Shown in pieces: positions 23,725-32,439 of a stretch of 64,000 nucleotides of DNA. The notes below the pieces were generated by a model. It was not told the origin of the DNA, did not search any database, and saw only the letters and a program-made list of their open reading frames with translations. Source of the stretch: Flavobacterium sp. 245 (lineage in GTDB: Bacteria > Bacteroidota > Bacteroidia > Flavobacteriales > Flavobacteriaceae); assembly GCF_004362055.1 (NCBI RefSeq), contig NZ_SNXB01000005.1:1-64000 (forward strand). Direction: 5' to 3'. A program made the position numbers and the translations under genes. Numbering within the stretch: the first letter of the stretch is position 1; each line of letters opens with the position of its first letter.

Positions 23725-24522
23725 ATGAAAAAAGAACTACATATCTTCTTTACCTGTTTAATGTTTTACACCCGAATTCCATGCCCAAAAAACATTACAC
23801 ATCATCCCGATTATTTAAATAAAGCCACCCGCTATTTTCCTTTTATTGGATGGATTGTTGGGAGTATTTCATTTCTGGCTTTTTATCTTTTTTCTCTTTT
23901 TCTTTCAATAGAAACAGCTGTAATTTTTGCCATAATCGCTTCTGTTTTAACGACTGGTGCTTTTCATGAAGACGGTTTTGCCGATGTCTGTGATGGCTTT
24001 GGCGGTGGCTGGACCAAAGAAAAAATTCTGTTAATTATGAAAGACAGTGCAATTGGTGCTTACGGTGCAATTGGTCTACTACTATTATTTTTAGCCAAAT
24101 TTAAATTACTTTCAGAATCTATTCTAATTTTCAAAAATGACAATAACTTTTTTTTAATATTCTTATTTTTTATTTCAGTTCATGCATTAAGTCGTTTGGC
24201 GGCAATCAGCATTATTTTTACACACGAATATTCGAGAGATGATGCTTCAAGCAAAAGCAAACCAATTGCGAAAAAGCATACCTGGAAAGAAATTTCAGGT
24301 TCTTTTTTCTTTGGATTACTTCCTCTTTTTGCGCTCACCTATTTTTGTTTTGAATTAAAAGTCCTTTTACTTTTAATTCCAGTTTTCTTGACAAGATATT
24401 TTCTGGCAAGATATTTTCAAAAATGGATTGACGGTTATACAGGCGATTGCCTAGGCGCAACACAACAAGTGTGCGAAGTTATTTTTTATTTAAGTATACT
24501 TTTTATATGGAAATTTATCTAA
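23725..24522 (+). CDS. cobS: adenosylcobinamide-GDP ribazoletransferase (cobalamin synthase)
   Basis: A 265-residue integral membrane enzyme that joins adenosylcobinamide-GDP to alpha-ribazole (or its phosphate), giving adenosylcobalamin (phosphate). The diagnostic acidic motif is at residues about 78-92 (FHEDGFADVCDGFGGGW), followed by KDSAIGAYGAIGLLLLF and, near the C-terminus, DGYTGDCLGATQQ. At least six hydrophobic helices are visible. Its last 16 bases overlap the start of cobC, so the two are coupled. Confidence 0.94.
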   Translation: MKKELHIFFTCLMFYTRIPCPKNITHHPDYLNKATRYFPFIGWIVGSISFLAFYLFSLFLSIETAVIFAIIASVLTTGAFHEDGFADVCDGFGGGWTKEKILLIMKDSAIGAYGAIGLLLLFLAKFKLLSESILIFKNDNNFFLIFLFFISVHALSRLAAISIIFTHEYSRDDASSKSKPIAKKHTWKEISGSFFFGLLPLFALTYFCFELKVLLLLIPVFLTRYFLARYFQKWIDGYTGDCLGATQQVCEVIFYLSILFIWKFI

Positions 24523-25043
24523 TCCGACATACAGAAACTGTCTGCGAAAAAGGAATTTGTTATGGGCAATCTGATGTAAATATTGCTGAACCATTTGATG
24601 TTATTTTTGATGAAATAATTTCTCAATTACCTTCAGAAGCAATTATTATTTCAAGTCCGTTAAAGCGCTGTGTCCTTTTAGCAAAACATGTTCAGAACAA
24701 TGTCAAAACCATTTCATATCAAGAAGATGAACGTTTAAAAGAAATGAATTTTGGCGACTGGGAATTAAAAAACTGGAATGAAATTCCTCCAGAACAACTA
24801 AATCCTTGGATGGAAGATTTTGTAAATATTCGTGCTTCAAATGGCGAATCATTTGTTGAATTACATGACAGAGTTGGGGATTTTATTTCTGATCTTTTTT
24901 CAAAAAACATACAAAACCCAATCGTTGTTGTTGCTCACGCAGGAATTATCAGAAGCATTTTATGTCATCAAACTTCTTTGCCACTAAAAGAAGCTTTTCA
25001 AAATAAAGTAGATTTTGGCCAAGTCATTAAAATTGAGCTTTGA
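24507..25043 (+). CDS. cobC: alpha-ribazole phosphatase (histidine phosphatase superfamily)
   Basis: A 178-residue phosphoglycerate-mutase-like phosphatase that removes the phosphate from alpha-ribazole phosphate or adenosylcobalamin phosphate at the end of the pathway. The phospho-accepting His is in LIRHTET (residue 8), with SSPLKRC as the second motif and VVVAHAGIIRSIL carrying the second catalytic His. The start ATG at 24507 lies inside the end of cobS; an earlier in-frame start would add non-family residues. The cobalamin riboswitch follows after 80 bases. Confidence 0.9.
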   Translation: MEIYLIRHTETVCEKGICYGQSDVNIAEPFDVIFDEIISQLPSEAIIISSPLKRCVLLAKHVQNNVKTISYQEDERLKEMNFGDWELKNWNEIPPEQLNPWMEDFVNIRASNGESFVELHDRVGDFISDLFSKNIQNPIVVVAHAGIIRSILCHQTSLPLKEAFQNKVDFGQVIKIEL

Positions 25044-25084
25044 CAAAGGTTTTGTTTAGAATTTTACCGAAAAACTAAAACAAA

Positions 25085-25117
25085 TTTGAATATTCAATAA
25101 TTTTAACTTTATCTTTG
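25085..25117 (+). promoter_or_regulatory. promoter of the riboswitch-controlled uptake operon
   Basis: TTTG (25085-25088) and TATCTTTG (25110-25117), 21 bases apart, match the Bacteroidota consensus well. Transcription would begin a few bases before the riboswitch aptamer. Confidence 0.75.
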
Positions 25118-25125
25118 CGCGAAAT

Positions 25126-25303
25126 TAAGGTTGTGTTTTAATTACGAAAACACATTAAAAGGGAATCAAGTAAAATCTTGAGCTGTACCCGCAACTGTAA
25201 GCTTAGTTCTGAAAAGAATGCTTGTTGTAACCGCAAAGCCACTGCTCGCCCCGGCGAATGGGAAGGCAAACAACAAGACGCAAGCCAGGAGACCTGCCTT
25301 TGA
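25126..25303 (+). ncRNA. cobalamin riboswitch (AdoCbl aptamer)
   Basis: The leader holds the landmark blocks of the cobalamin riboswitch in the right order: the P2-P3 start AAGGTTGTGTTTT, AAAAGGGAATC, the core GAGCTGTACCCGCAACTGTA (about 25180-25199), AAAGCCACTGC, GGGAAGGC and the B12-box GACGCAAGCCAGGAGACCTG (about 25277-25296). The start codon of the TonB receptor follows about 40 bases later. A hairpin CGAACTCTCGGG...AGAGTG between aptamer and start may be the expression platform acting at translation; that is inference. When cobalamin is abundant it should repress the receptor and the downstream lipoprotein. Confidence 0.95.
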
Positions 25304-25342
25304 AACAAAGATCGAACTCTCGGGAAAAAGAGTGTAGAAATT

Positions 25343-27196
25343 ATGACTTTAAAAAAATATTTCTCTTTTAGTTTATTATTGCTGTGCCAATTTATCTGGG
25401 CGCAACAGGACTCTATTACCGGTTTGAAAGAAGTTATCGTTTCAGACGCTAATCTTAAAAAATATTCTGCTTCACAATCGGTTCTAAAACTTAATGATTC
25501 GGTTATCAATAAAAATGAAGCTTTATTAACTGATTTATTAAACTTCAATTCTACCATTTATTTCAAGGAATACGGTCGCGGAATGCTTTCGACAGTTGCT
25601 TTTAGAGGAACAACTTCATCACAAACAGCAGTAATCTGGAACGGAATCAACATTAATTCTCAAATGAACGGGAGCACCGATTTCAACACTATTTCGGGTT
25701 CCGATTATAATTCTGTAAGCGTTAAAGCCGGTGGCGGAAGTGTTATTTATGGAAGCGGTGCCGTGGGCGGAACGGTGCATTTAAATAACGATTTGGCATT
25801 TTATAATCGGTTTGAGAATAATTTAAAACTCGATTATGGAAGTTTCAACACGATCGGAATCAATTATAAAACCAACATTTCAAATAAAAAATGGAGTGCA
25901 CAAATTGGTTTTTCTAAAAACAGTTCTACAAACGATTATAAATATCTGAATAGATATACTTGGAAAGGCGAACAACGCTGGAATCAAAACGGGCAATATG
26001 ATGTTATCACGCTGAGCGCAAATTTGGGCTATAAGTTTGACGCTAAAAACAGTTTAAAATTATACACGCAGACTTCTAACACAGACCGAAATACTTCTTT
26101 AATAACAGAAACCGAAACACCAAGCAAATATGTAAACGGTTTCAACAGAAATTTACTGGAATACGATGGGGATTTTGGCAAGCTTAAAGCCAATTTCAAA
26201 ACAGCATATATTTTCGAAAATTATCAATATTACCCAGATAATGCTCTTAATCAGTATACTTTTGGAAAAACAGAAAGCTTAATTACTAAGGCAGATTTAG
26301 GATATACACTTTCCAAATCGACGCAGCTAAACGGAATTATAGACTATAACCGAACAAAAGGTTTTGGAAGCGGTTTTGGCGACAATACTCGAGAAATTAG
26401 TTCTGCGGCAATATTAGTAAAGCAAGATTTTTCTAAAGACTGGAAAACTGAATTTGGTATTCGAAAAGAATTTACAGACAATTATAAATCACCTGTTTTA
26501 TTCAATTTAGGATCTTCATATCAATTTGGGAAACTATATAATTTAAAATTAAATTTCTCTCGAAATTTCAGAATCCCGACTTTCAACGATTTGTATTGGG
26601 AAGAAGGCGGAAATCCTAATTTGAAACCGGAAAGTTCGTATCAGGCAGAAATTGGAAATGTTTTTACTTTCAAAAATATTTCGCTTACCCAGACTTTTTA
26701 TTACATAAAAATTACTGATTTGTTGCGATGGGTTCCCGGAAGTGGCGGTATCTGGAAACCAGAAAACACAGACAAAGTGAACAGTTATGGAACTGAAACT
26801 TTGCTGAGCTGGAAAAAACAATATGGCAAAAATTATTTTGGAGCCAATGCCACTTACGCCTACACCGTATCAGAAAACACAGAAACCGACAAACAGTTGT
26901 TTTTTGTTCCTTTTAATAAAGTAACAGCTGCTGTTTCGTATTCAAGAAGCCGAATTTCAGCTTATTATCAATTCCTGTATAATGGTTTTGTTTATACACA
27001 AGCCGATAATGATCCGAATGAAATTGTCGATGCTTATACCGTTTCGAATATTGGAATCGATTATGATTTTAAATTTTTAAGTTCTTTCAAACTTGGATTT
27101 CAAGTATTAAATCTTTGGAACGAAAATTATGAAAGCCTTGAAAACAGACCAATGCCTGGAAGAAATTTTAATTTGTACTTAAACCTTAAATTTTAA
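25343..27196 (+). CDS. btuB: TonB-dependent outer-membrane receptor, BtuB-type (cobalamin uptake)
   Basis: A 617-residue receptor with a signal peptide (YFSFSLLLLCQFIWAQ, cleavage near residue 21). The plug domain follows (about 25-145: IKEVIV-like GLKEVIVSDANLKKY, then TVAFRGTTSSQTAVIWNGIN and VKAGGGSVIYGSGAVGGTVH). The rest is a 22-strand-type barrel ending in NFNLYLNLKF with a terminal aromatic. The length is close to E. coli BtuB. Control by a cobalamin riboswitch directly upstream makes corrinoid the confident cargo. The start of the next gene is 4 bases after its stop. Confidence 0.92.
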   Translation: MTLKKYFSFSLLLLCQFIWAQQDSITGLKEVIVSDANLKKYSASQSVLKLNDSVINKNEALLTDLLNFNSTIYFKEYGRGMLSTVAFRGTTSSQTAVIWNGININSQMNGSTDFNTISGSDYNSVSVKAGGGSVIYGSGAVGGTVHLNNDLAFYNRFENNLKLDYGSFNTIGINYKTNISNKKWSAQIGFSKNSSTNDYKYLNRYTWKGEQRWNQNGQYDVITLSANLGYKFDAKNSLKLYTQTSNTDRNTSLITETETPSKYVNGFNRNLLEYDGDFGKLKANFKTAYIFENYQYYPDNALNQYTFGKTESLITKADLGYTLSKSTQLNGIIDYNRTKGFGSGFGDNTREISSAAILVKQDFSKDWKTEFGIRKEFTDNYKSPVLFNLGSSYQFGKLYNLKLNFSRNFRIPTFNDLYWEEGGNPNLKPESSYQAEIGNVFTFKNISLTQTFYYIKITDLLRWVPGSGGIWKPENTDKVNSYGTETLLSWKKQYGKNYFGANATYAYTVSENTETDKQLFFVPFNKVTAAVSYSRSRISAYYQFLYNGFVYTQADNDPNEIVDAYTVSNIGIDYDFKFLSSFKLGFQVLNLWNENYESLENRPMPGRNFNLYLNLKF

Positions 27197-27200
27197 TATA

Positions 27201-28250
27201 ATGAAATTAACTAGATTATTTTTATTAGCAGTAAGCGTATCGCTTTTTGTTTCTTGTTCTAACGATGATGACAATGACCCAAAAGGGGCTTATGATAATG
27301 GATTTTTCATCTTAAACGAAGGGAATTCTGGCGGTGGTTCAGTTTCTTTTGCAAGTGATGATTTAGCCAATTTTACAGCAGACGTTTACAAAACAGCAAA
27401 TACAGGTGATTTTGCAGGTGTGTATCTTCAAAACATCTTTTTTGATGGAGATAAAGCGTATATCATCGCTGGCGGATCTAACGTGATTAATGTAGTAAAC
27501 AGATACACATTTAAATTAATTGCAAAAGTTGACAGTGGATTAGCAAACCCAAGATACGGAGTTGCAAAAGACGGAAAAGCTTATGTAACGAATGCAAATA
27601 CGTATTCGTACAGCAATCCTGCAACTGGAGATACTGATGATTATATTGCTGTAATTGACTTAGCAACTAACAAAGTAGAATCTAAAATCGAATTGAAAGC
27701 TACTGCAAACCGAATTTTATTAGAAAACAATAAACTATACATTACTGACTTTTATAATGACAAAGTATTGATTGTAAATCCGGCAACAAAAGCACTTGAA
27801 ACTCCTGTAACAATTGGTGCCAGTGGAGATAGCATGGAAGTTAAAGATGGTGTTCTTTACGTATTGAGAGCGCCTTACGGAGACAACAGAAGTGAGATTG
27901 TAAAAGTGAAATTATCTGATAAATCAGTTACTAAGATTACTTTCCCAAAATCTTTAGACAGAGCTGGATACTTAGATATTTATAATGATAAAATTTATTA
28001 TACTTCTAACAAATCAGTATATGCAATTAGCCCTACTGCAACAGAAGCTTCTACAACTGCAATTTTAACTGCTAATCTTCCAACAGGTGGTTCTATCTAT
28101 GGTTTTGCAGTAGAAAACAATAAAATTTATATTGCTGACGCTGGCGATTATGCTTCAAATAGCAAGGCTTACATCTACAACTTAAGTGGTGTATCTCAAA
28201 AAGAATTAACTGTAGGTGTTGGACCAAATGGTTTTTACTTCAACAATTAA
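27201..28250 (+). CDS. surface beta-propeller lipoprotein, YncE/DUF5074-like (BtuG-like)
   Basis: A 349-residue lipoprotein: signal peptide with lipobox FVSC (Cys19) followed by SNDDDNDPKG, an acidic stretch like the Bacteroidota export signal for surface lipoproteins. The mature part has repeated four-strand blades (GDKAYIIAGGSNVINVVNRY, NKLYITDFYNDKVLIVNP, NKIYYTSNKSVYAISP and NNKIYIADAGDY). In Bacteroides, BtuG is a surface propeller lipoprotein that binds B12 with high affinity and sits on BtuB. Here the gene is 4 bases after a riboswitch-controlled BtuB, so a BtuG-like role is a good inference, not proven by sequence. A strong terminator follows. Confidence 0.82.
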   Translation: MKLTRLFLLAVSVSLFVSCSNDDDNDPKGAYDNGFFILNEGNSGGGSVSFASDDLANFTADVYKTANTGDFAGVYLQNIFFDGDKAYIIAGGSNVINVVNRYTFKLIAKVDSGLANPRYGVAKDGKAYVTNANTYSYSNPATGDTDDYIAVIDLATNKVESKIELKATANRILLENNKLYITDFYNDKVLIVNPATKALETPVTIGASGDSMEVKDGVLYVLRAPYGDNRSEIVKVKLSDKSVTKITFPKSLDRAGYLDIYNDKIYYTSNKSVYAISPTATEASTTAILTANLPTGGSIYGFAVENNKIYIADAGDYASNSKAYIYNLSGVSQKELTVGVGPNGFYFNN

Positions 28251-28290
28251 TATACCTTTATTTTTAAATTAGTTTTTGGATTTTTTTTGA

Positions 28291-28326
28291 AAAAAAGGCT
28301 TTCATTTCTGAAAGCCTTTTTTTTTT
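28291..28326. terminator. intrinsic terminator between BtuG-like and S41 peptidase genes
   Basis: GGCTTTCA (28297-28304) pairs with TGAAAGCC (28309-28316) across a 4-base loop, with a ten-base T-run after it and an A-run before it. It can serve both convergent genes. Confidence 0.93.
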
Positions 28327-29815
28327 ATTTAAACGATTTTAAAAACTCTTTTGGAGCAGTTTCTAAATACATTTCATTTCCTAAACCGTTGATTTTTTTC
28401 GAATCACTTATATAAGGCAAAACCAATCCTTCAGGCTGAACTTTCTTCGCAGTAACTCCTGTTATTTTAGAAATAGCATATTGTAATAATGGTTCATTTT
28501 TTTCTCCTAATACACCATAAAGAGTACCCGGTACCCCCTTTTCTACAACAGCTTCATTTTTAGGAAACGTTGGCACCAATCCTTGTGTATAATCTCCAAA
28601 ATCTGAGGCATTTGTAATTTTAAAAACCAATGGCTGCATTGCATATTTATGATTCGGATTTACCCTTGATTTCGTGAAAGTTGGTGAGTCATAAACTGTA
28701 AATGAACCAACATTTTTTCCAGTTGTTGTTTCTCCAATCTGAACAACATTAATATAAGGTTTCAATCCGTTTATTACCAACTCGCTCGCCGATGCAGTAT
28801 TAGAAGTTGTAATTATATATACTGTACTCAAATTCAAACTTTTTAAGTCCGTGCCATCAATATTGCTTACAAATCTTTGGTTCAAAGATTCCAGATCTTC
28901 TGTTGTCATTGTAGCCATTAATTTCAGATTATATTGCTGTTTCGAAAATATTTTTCCATTAAACTGACCTGTAATCATACTTGCCAATCGGGTTGATGTA
29001 CGTACAGATCCTCCTCCATTGTATCTTAAGTCTAAAACTAAATCGGTAATTCCCTGCTCTTTTAATTCACCAAAGGCCTGATTCAGTTTAACATCATAAT
29101 CAGCATAAAAACCATTATACATTATATAGCCAATTTTATGCCCGTCAGATGCAATTACTTTATTAATCAAAATAGGATTTTCTTCCAAAACTGTTTTGGT
29201 CAAAGCAACTGATTTCCCATTCAATACAAATGAAGATCCATTATAATCGGCAAAATTCAGAGTATAACTGTCTGGAGCTAACAATAATGACTGATAATTT
29301 GAAACCGTCAATTTTGTTCCATTTACAGCCGTAAACAAATCACCTCTTTTTATTTCTTTAGTCGAAGCATCAGAATTTGGAATAATATAGCGAACATAAC
29401 CTACTACATCATTTGAGCCTTCAGCAACTCTTGTAAGTTTAAAATCTACACCATTATTTTTTGTGATTCCGTTAAGTTCTTGTTCTAAAACAGTGTAATC
29501 ATCAACAATCCAGCTAAAACGGTCAATTGCAGTTGCAGGATATTTACTGATTGGCTTATTTAATAAATCTTGAAATAATTCTTCAGGTTTTGAATATCCA
29601 GATAAATAAGAGTTTAATTCTGCTTGGCTACTAAATCTATCATCCGCTAGATTTGGCACATCAGCCTGCCACAAATAAACTGCATTTAATCCCTTCCAGA
29701 TAAAATCATTTACTTGCAAAGTTGCCGGAGCTTCTACATCATCCTGATCTTCACAGGACTGCAAAACAAAGGCAAGCATAAAAATTAGTAGTAAACTCTT
29801 TAATATTGTTTTCAT
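28325..29815 (-). CDS. S41 family (C-terminal processing-like) peptidase, lipoprotein
   Basis: A 496-residue lipoprotein with lipobox LQSC and an acidic stretch after it (EDQDDVEAP), suggesting surface export. A PDZ-like region lies at about 150-225 (GYVRYIIPNSDASTKEIKRG DLF), followed by the S41 protease domain with DLRYNGGGSV, the Ser motif NTASASELVINGL and the Lys motif GETTTGKNVGS, the catalytic dyad region. It belongs to the lipoprotein-type S41 group widespread in Flavobacteriaceae, whose substrates are unknown. It is monocistronic, sharing a terminator with the B12 locus but not obviously related to it. Confidence 0.88.
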   Translation of the reverse strand: MKTILKSLLLIFMLAFVLQSCEDQDDVEAPATLQVNDFIWKGLNAVYLWQADVPNLADDRFSSQAELNSYLSGYSKPEELFQDLLNKPISKYPATAIDRFSWIVDDYTVLEQELNGITKNNGVDFKLTRVAEGSNDVVGYVRYIIPNSDASTKEIKRGDLFTAVNGTKLTVSNYQSLLLAPDSYTLNFADYNGSSFVLNGKSVALTKTVLEENPILINKVIASDGHKIGYIMYNGFYADYDVKLNQAFGELKEQGITDLVLDLRYNGGGSVRTSTRLASMITGQFNGKIFSKQQYNLKLMATMTTEDLESLNQRFVSNIDGTDLKSLNLSTVYIITTSNTASASELVINGLKPYINVVQIGETTTGKNVGSFTVYDSPTFTKSRVNPNHKYAMQPLVFKITNASDFGDYTQGLVPTFPKNEAVVEKGVPGTLYGVLGEKNEPLLQYAISKITGVTAKKVQPEGLVLPYISDSKKINGLGNEMYLETAPKEFLKSFK

Positions 29816-30037
29816 AAAAAATGTTCTTGGTAATCTATTAACGTAAAAATACTACCTTTAGTTTTAACTCTATTAAGTTTATTTCATTTTTTCTGCATTT
29901 TTTTTAAAAGTGGCTGTAACAAAAATAATAGTGCCTCGTCTTGACTATATAAGCTTACTTATAAATATTGATTAATTGAAAAAAATCATGATAAACAAGT
30001 AATTTATAACCGACCAAAAACCAACAAATAACCAATT

Positions 30038-30547
30038 ATGAATCAAGTTGCGTTTATAGAATTGATTAATCCTTTCAAAGACAAAGTTTTTCGTCTGGCA
30101 AAAAGGTTGCTTACGAGTACTGAAGAAGCAGAAGACGCCACTCAGGAAGTAATGGTTAAATTATGGAATAAAAAGGAAAATTTAGACGCTTATAATAATA
30201 TTGAAGCTGTCGCAATGACAATGACCAAGAATTATTGTCTGGACCAGTTAAAATCTAAAAGAGCCGGAAATCTAAAAATAGTTCATAACAATTACACGGA
30301 TCGTGAACCGCAGTTAGATAAAAAACTAGAAGATTCAAATAGTCTGGAATGGGTCGAAAAAATTATAAATCAGTTGCCCGAGCAACTTCAATTACTAATT
30401 CAGCTTCGGGATGTTGAGCAATATGAATTTGATGAAATTGCAAAAATTGTCAACATGAATGAAACAGCTATTCGAGTAGCACTTTCGAGAGCGAGAAAAA
30501 AAATTAGAGAATCAATGGTTAACACACACAGTTATGGAATTAGATAG
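30038..30547 (+). CDS. RNA polymerase ECF-type sigma-70 factor
   Basis: A 169-residue ECF sigma factor. Region 2 shows FKDKVFRLAKRLLTSTEEAE and DATQEVMVKLWNKK; region 4 shows INQLPEQLQLLIQLRDVEQ and FDEIAKIVNMNETAIRVALS, ending RARKKIRE. The final 14 bases overlap the next gene, an anti-sigma-like protein. The four-gene set sigma, anti-sigma-like, DUF4252, DUF4252 is a repeated Bacteroidota arrangement. Confidence 0.92.
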   Translation: MNQVAFIELINPFKDKVFRLAKRLLTSTEEAEDATQEVMVKLWNKKENLDAYNNIEAVAMTMTKNYCLDQLKSKRAGNLKIVHNNYTDREPQLDKKLEDSNSLEWVEKIINQLPEQLQLLIQLRDVEQYEFDEIAKIVNMNETAIRVALSRARKKIRESMVNTHSYGIR

Positions 30548-30992
30548 AATAGAAAATATATTAGAAAAATACTTTCAGGGAGAAACTACTATTGCTGAAG
30601 AAAACGAATTAAAAGAATATTTTTCGTCTCCAAATGTTGCGCAGCATTTAGAGCAATATCAGCCAATGTTTGGTTATTTCTCTCAAGTAAAACAACAAAA
30701 ATCGACACAAGAGATTCCATTACAAACTAAAAAACGAAATGTGGCATGGTTGTCAATTGCGGCATCGATGGTTGTTTTACTCGGCATTGGAACTTATTTC
30801 TTTACAAGCGAAAAAAATGCAGCTCCGGCTGTAGCGCAGTCAGAATTAGGAACCTATGATAATCCTGAAGAAGCACTGAAAGCAACTCAAAAAGCTTTGG
30901 CACTATTATCAAACAATGTTAATGTAGGTATCGAAAGTGTACAATACATTAACGAATATGAACAATCAAAAAACAAAATCTTTAAACAGTAA
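30534..30992 (+). CDS. single-pass membrane protein, probable anti-sigma factor
   Basis: A 152-residue protein coupled to the sigma factor by a 14-base overlap. The N-terminal cytoplasmic part (1-68) is helical and acidic (ENILEKYFQGETTIAEENEL), like the short N-terminal domain of small Bacteroidota anti-sigma proteins. One membrane helix lies at about 72-90 (VAWLSIAASMVVLLGIGTYF), and the C-terminal 60 residues would be periplasmic. No zinc-binding His-Cys motif is present, so it is not a ZAS-type anti-sigma factor. The role is inferred from gene order. Confidence 0.72.
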   Translation: MELDRIENILEKYFQGETTIAEENELKEYFSSPNVAQHLEQYQPMFGYFSQVKQQKSTQEIPLQTKKRNVAWLSIAASMVVLLGIGTYFFTSEKNAAPAVAQSELGTYDNPEEALKATQKALALLSNNVNVGIESVQYINEYEQSKNKIFKQ

Positions 30993-31007
30993 TTAAATCA
31001 ATCAAAA

Positions 31008-31535
31008 ATGAAAAATCTTATTATAACACTAGTTTTCGCCTTTTTCACTCATTCTTTCTACGCACAAGGCGCTTTTGACAAATTTGACGGTCAAGACGAT
31101 GTAACATCAGTAATTGTAAACAAAAAAATGTTCGATTTAATGAGCAAAGTAAAAGTTGACGCTACTGACAAAGAAACACAGCAATATATTAATCTGATCA
31201 AAAAATTAGATTACCTAAAAGTGTTTACAACAAAGAATCCTAAAATCGAAGCGGATATGAAAGCTTCTGCTGACAAATACATTAAAACAGCAGGTTTAGA
31301 AGAATTGATGCGAGTAAATGATAGCGGAAAAAATGTTCGCATTATGGTAAAATCTGGCGCAAGCGACACGCAAATTAAAGAATTGCTGATGTTTGTTGAC
31401 GGTGCAAAAAATGACGAAACGGTTTTACTGTCTCTAACTGGTAATTTTGACTTAAACGAAATCTCTGTGCTTACTGACAAAATGCAACTTCCAGGCGGTT
31501 CAGACTTAAAAAAGGCCTCTAAAGGCAAAAAATAA
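31008..31535 (+). CDS. DUF4252 domain-containing exported protein
   Basis: A 175-residue protein with a signal peptide (LIITLVFAFFTHSFYAQG, cleavage near 20) and a DUF4252 domain over the rest: DKFDGQDDVTSVIVNKKMFD, LIKKLDYLKVFTTKNPKIEA and LLSLTGNFDLNEISVLTDKM. Function unknown. It belongs to the operon started by the sigma factor at 30038 and is followed after 2 bases by a paralogous lipoprotein. Confidence 0.85.
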   Translation: MKNLIITLVFAFFTHSFYAQGAFDKFDGQDDVTSVIVNKKMFDLMSKVKVDATDKETQQYINLIKKLDYLKVFTTKNPKIEADMKASADKYIKTAGLEELMRVNDSGKNVRIMVKSGASDTQIKELLMFVDGAKNDETVLLSLTGNFDLNEISVLTDKMQLPGGSDLKKASKGKK

Positions 31536-31537
31536 TC

Positions 31538-32074
31538 ATGAAAACACGTGTTTTTACCTCAGCCATTATAGCGTTACTTACTTTAATAAGTTGTAATTCT
31601 GAACCTTCATTGCAAAAGTATTTTGTTGAAAATACCGAAAAAAAGGACTTTATAGCGATCGATGTTTCGTCTAATATTTTAAATGTAGACAAAGCAAAAT
31701 TATCTGCCGAGCAAACGGAAGCTTTAAAATCATTTGACAAAATGAACATTTTAGCCTTTAAAGCCACAGATAAAAATCAAGCCGAATTTGAAACAGAACG
31801 CACTAAAGTAAATGCAATTTTAAAAGATCCAAAATACCAGCAATTAATGAAAGTTGGTTCAGGTAAAGACGGAGCTTCAATAAGTTATGTAGGCACAGAT
31901 GAAAACATTGAAGAATTTGTGGTTTTTGCCAACAGAAAAGAAAATGGTTTTGCAGTAGTTCGTGTGTTAGGAAAAAATATGAACCCAAACAACATTATGA
32001 CATTGATGTCGGTTTTACAAAAATCAAATATCAATATGGATCAACTGAAACCTTTACAGCAATTGATAAAATAA
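31538..32074 (+). CDS. DUF4252 domain-containing lipoprotein
   Basis: A 178-residue paralogue of the preceding gene but with a lipobox (LISC, Cys19) in place of a signal-peptidase I site. The core again reads KDFIAIDVSSNILNVDKAKL ... FDKMNILAFKATDKNQAEFE and ends NIMTLMSVLQKSNINMDQLK. The pairing of a soluble and a lipid-anchored DUF4252 protein under one sigma/anti-sigma pair suggests they act together at the envelope. A terminator follows. Confidence 0.85.
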   Translation: MKTRVFTSAIIALLTLISCNSEPSLQKYFVENTEKKDFIAIDVSSNILNVDKAKLSAEQTEALKSFDKMNILAFKATDKNQAEFETERTKVNAILKDPKYQQLMKVGSGKDGASISYVGTDENIEEFVVFANRKENGFAVVRVLGKNMNPNNIMTLMSVLQKSNINMDQLKPLQQLIK

Positions 32075-32097
32075 TCATCAATCTTACTTTATAATTA

Positions 32098-32129
32098 GAA
32101 AAAGCTCCAAATAATTTTGGAGCTTTTTT
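32098..32129 (+). terminator. intrinsic terminator of the ECF/DUF4252 operon
   Basis: AAAGCTCCAAA (32101-32111) pairs with TTTGGAGCTTT downstream, followed by a T-run. Confidence 0.9.
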
Positions 32130-32202
32130 GTCTATTTTGTTAATGTATTATTTTAAACTTGAATTAATATTTTTTGAACCATAAAATCACGCAACGCAAA
32201 TC

Positions 32203-32305
32203 GTAGAGGCGCACTGCTGTGCGTCTTATGCGCAAAATAAATCTACAAAACACAAAACTAATTGTGATAAATATTGGACGTAGACGCACAGCAGTGCGTC
32301 TCTAC
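32203..32305. repeat. inverted repeat with 24-bp arms (one mismatch)
   Basis: The arm at 32203-32226 and the arm at 32282-32305 (AGACGCACAGCAGTGCGTCT, then CTAC) pair with one mismatch. Each arm carries its own GCACTGCTGTGC palindrome. It sits in the 365-base gap between the convergent DUF4252 and carB genes, between their two terminators; nothing else is visible there. GC content is much above the flanks. Confidence 0.9.
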
Positions 32306-32388
32306 GGAAAATTTGGAATGAATAAATTGTGACTTCATTACAAAAATCACTAGAGATAATGTGATTTTAATCAAAACAATTAAAATGC

Positions 32389-32418
32389 AAAAAGCTCCAA
32401 TTTTCATTGGAGCTTTTT
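32389..32418 (-). terminator. intrinsic terminator of carB
   Basis: GCTCCAAT (32394-32401) pairs with ATTGGAGC (32406-32413), with A and T runs on either side. It reads as a terminator on the minus strand just after the carB stop. Confidence 0.88.
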
Positions 32419-32439
32419 CTTTTATATTGGGATCTGAGA

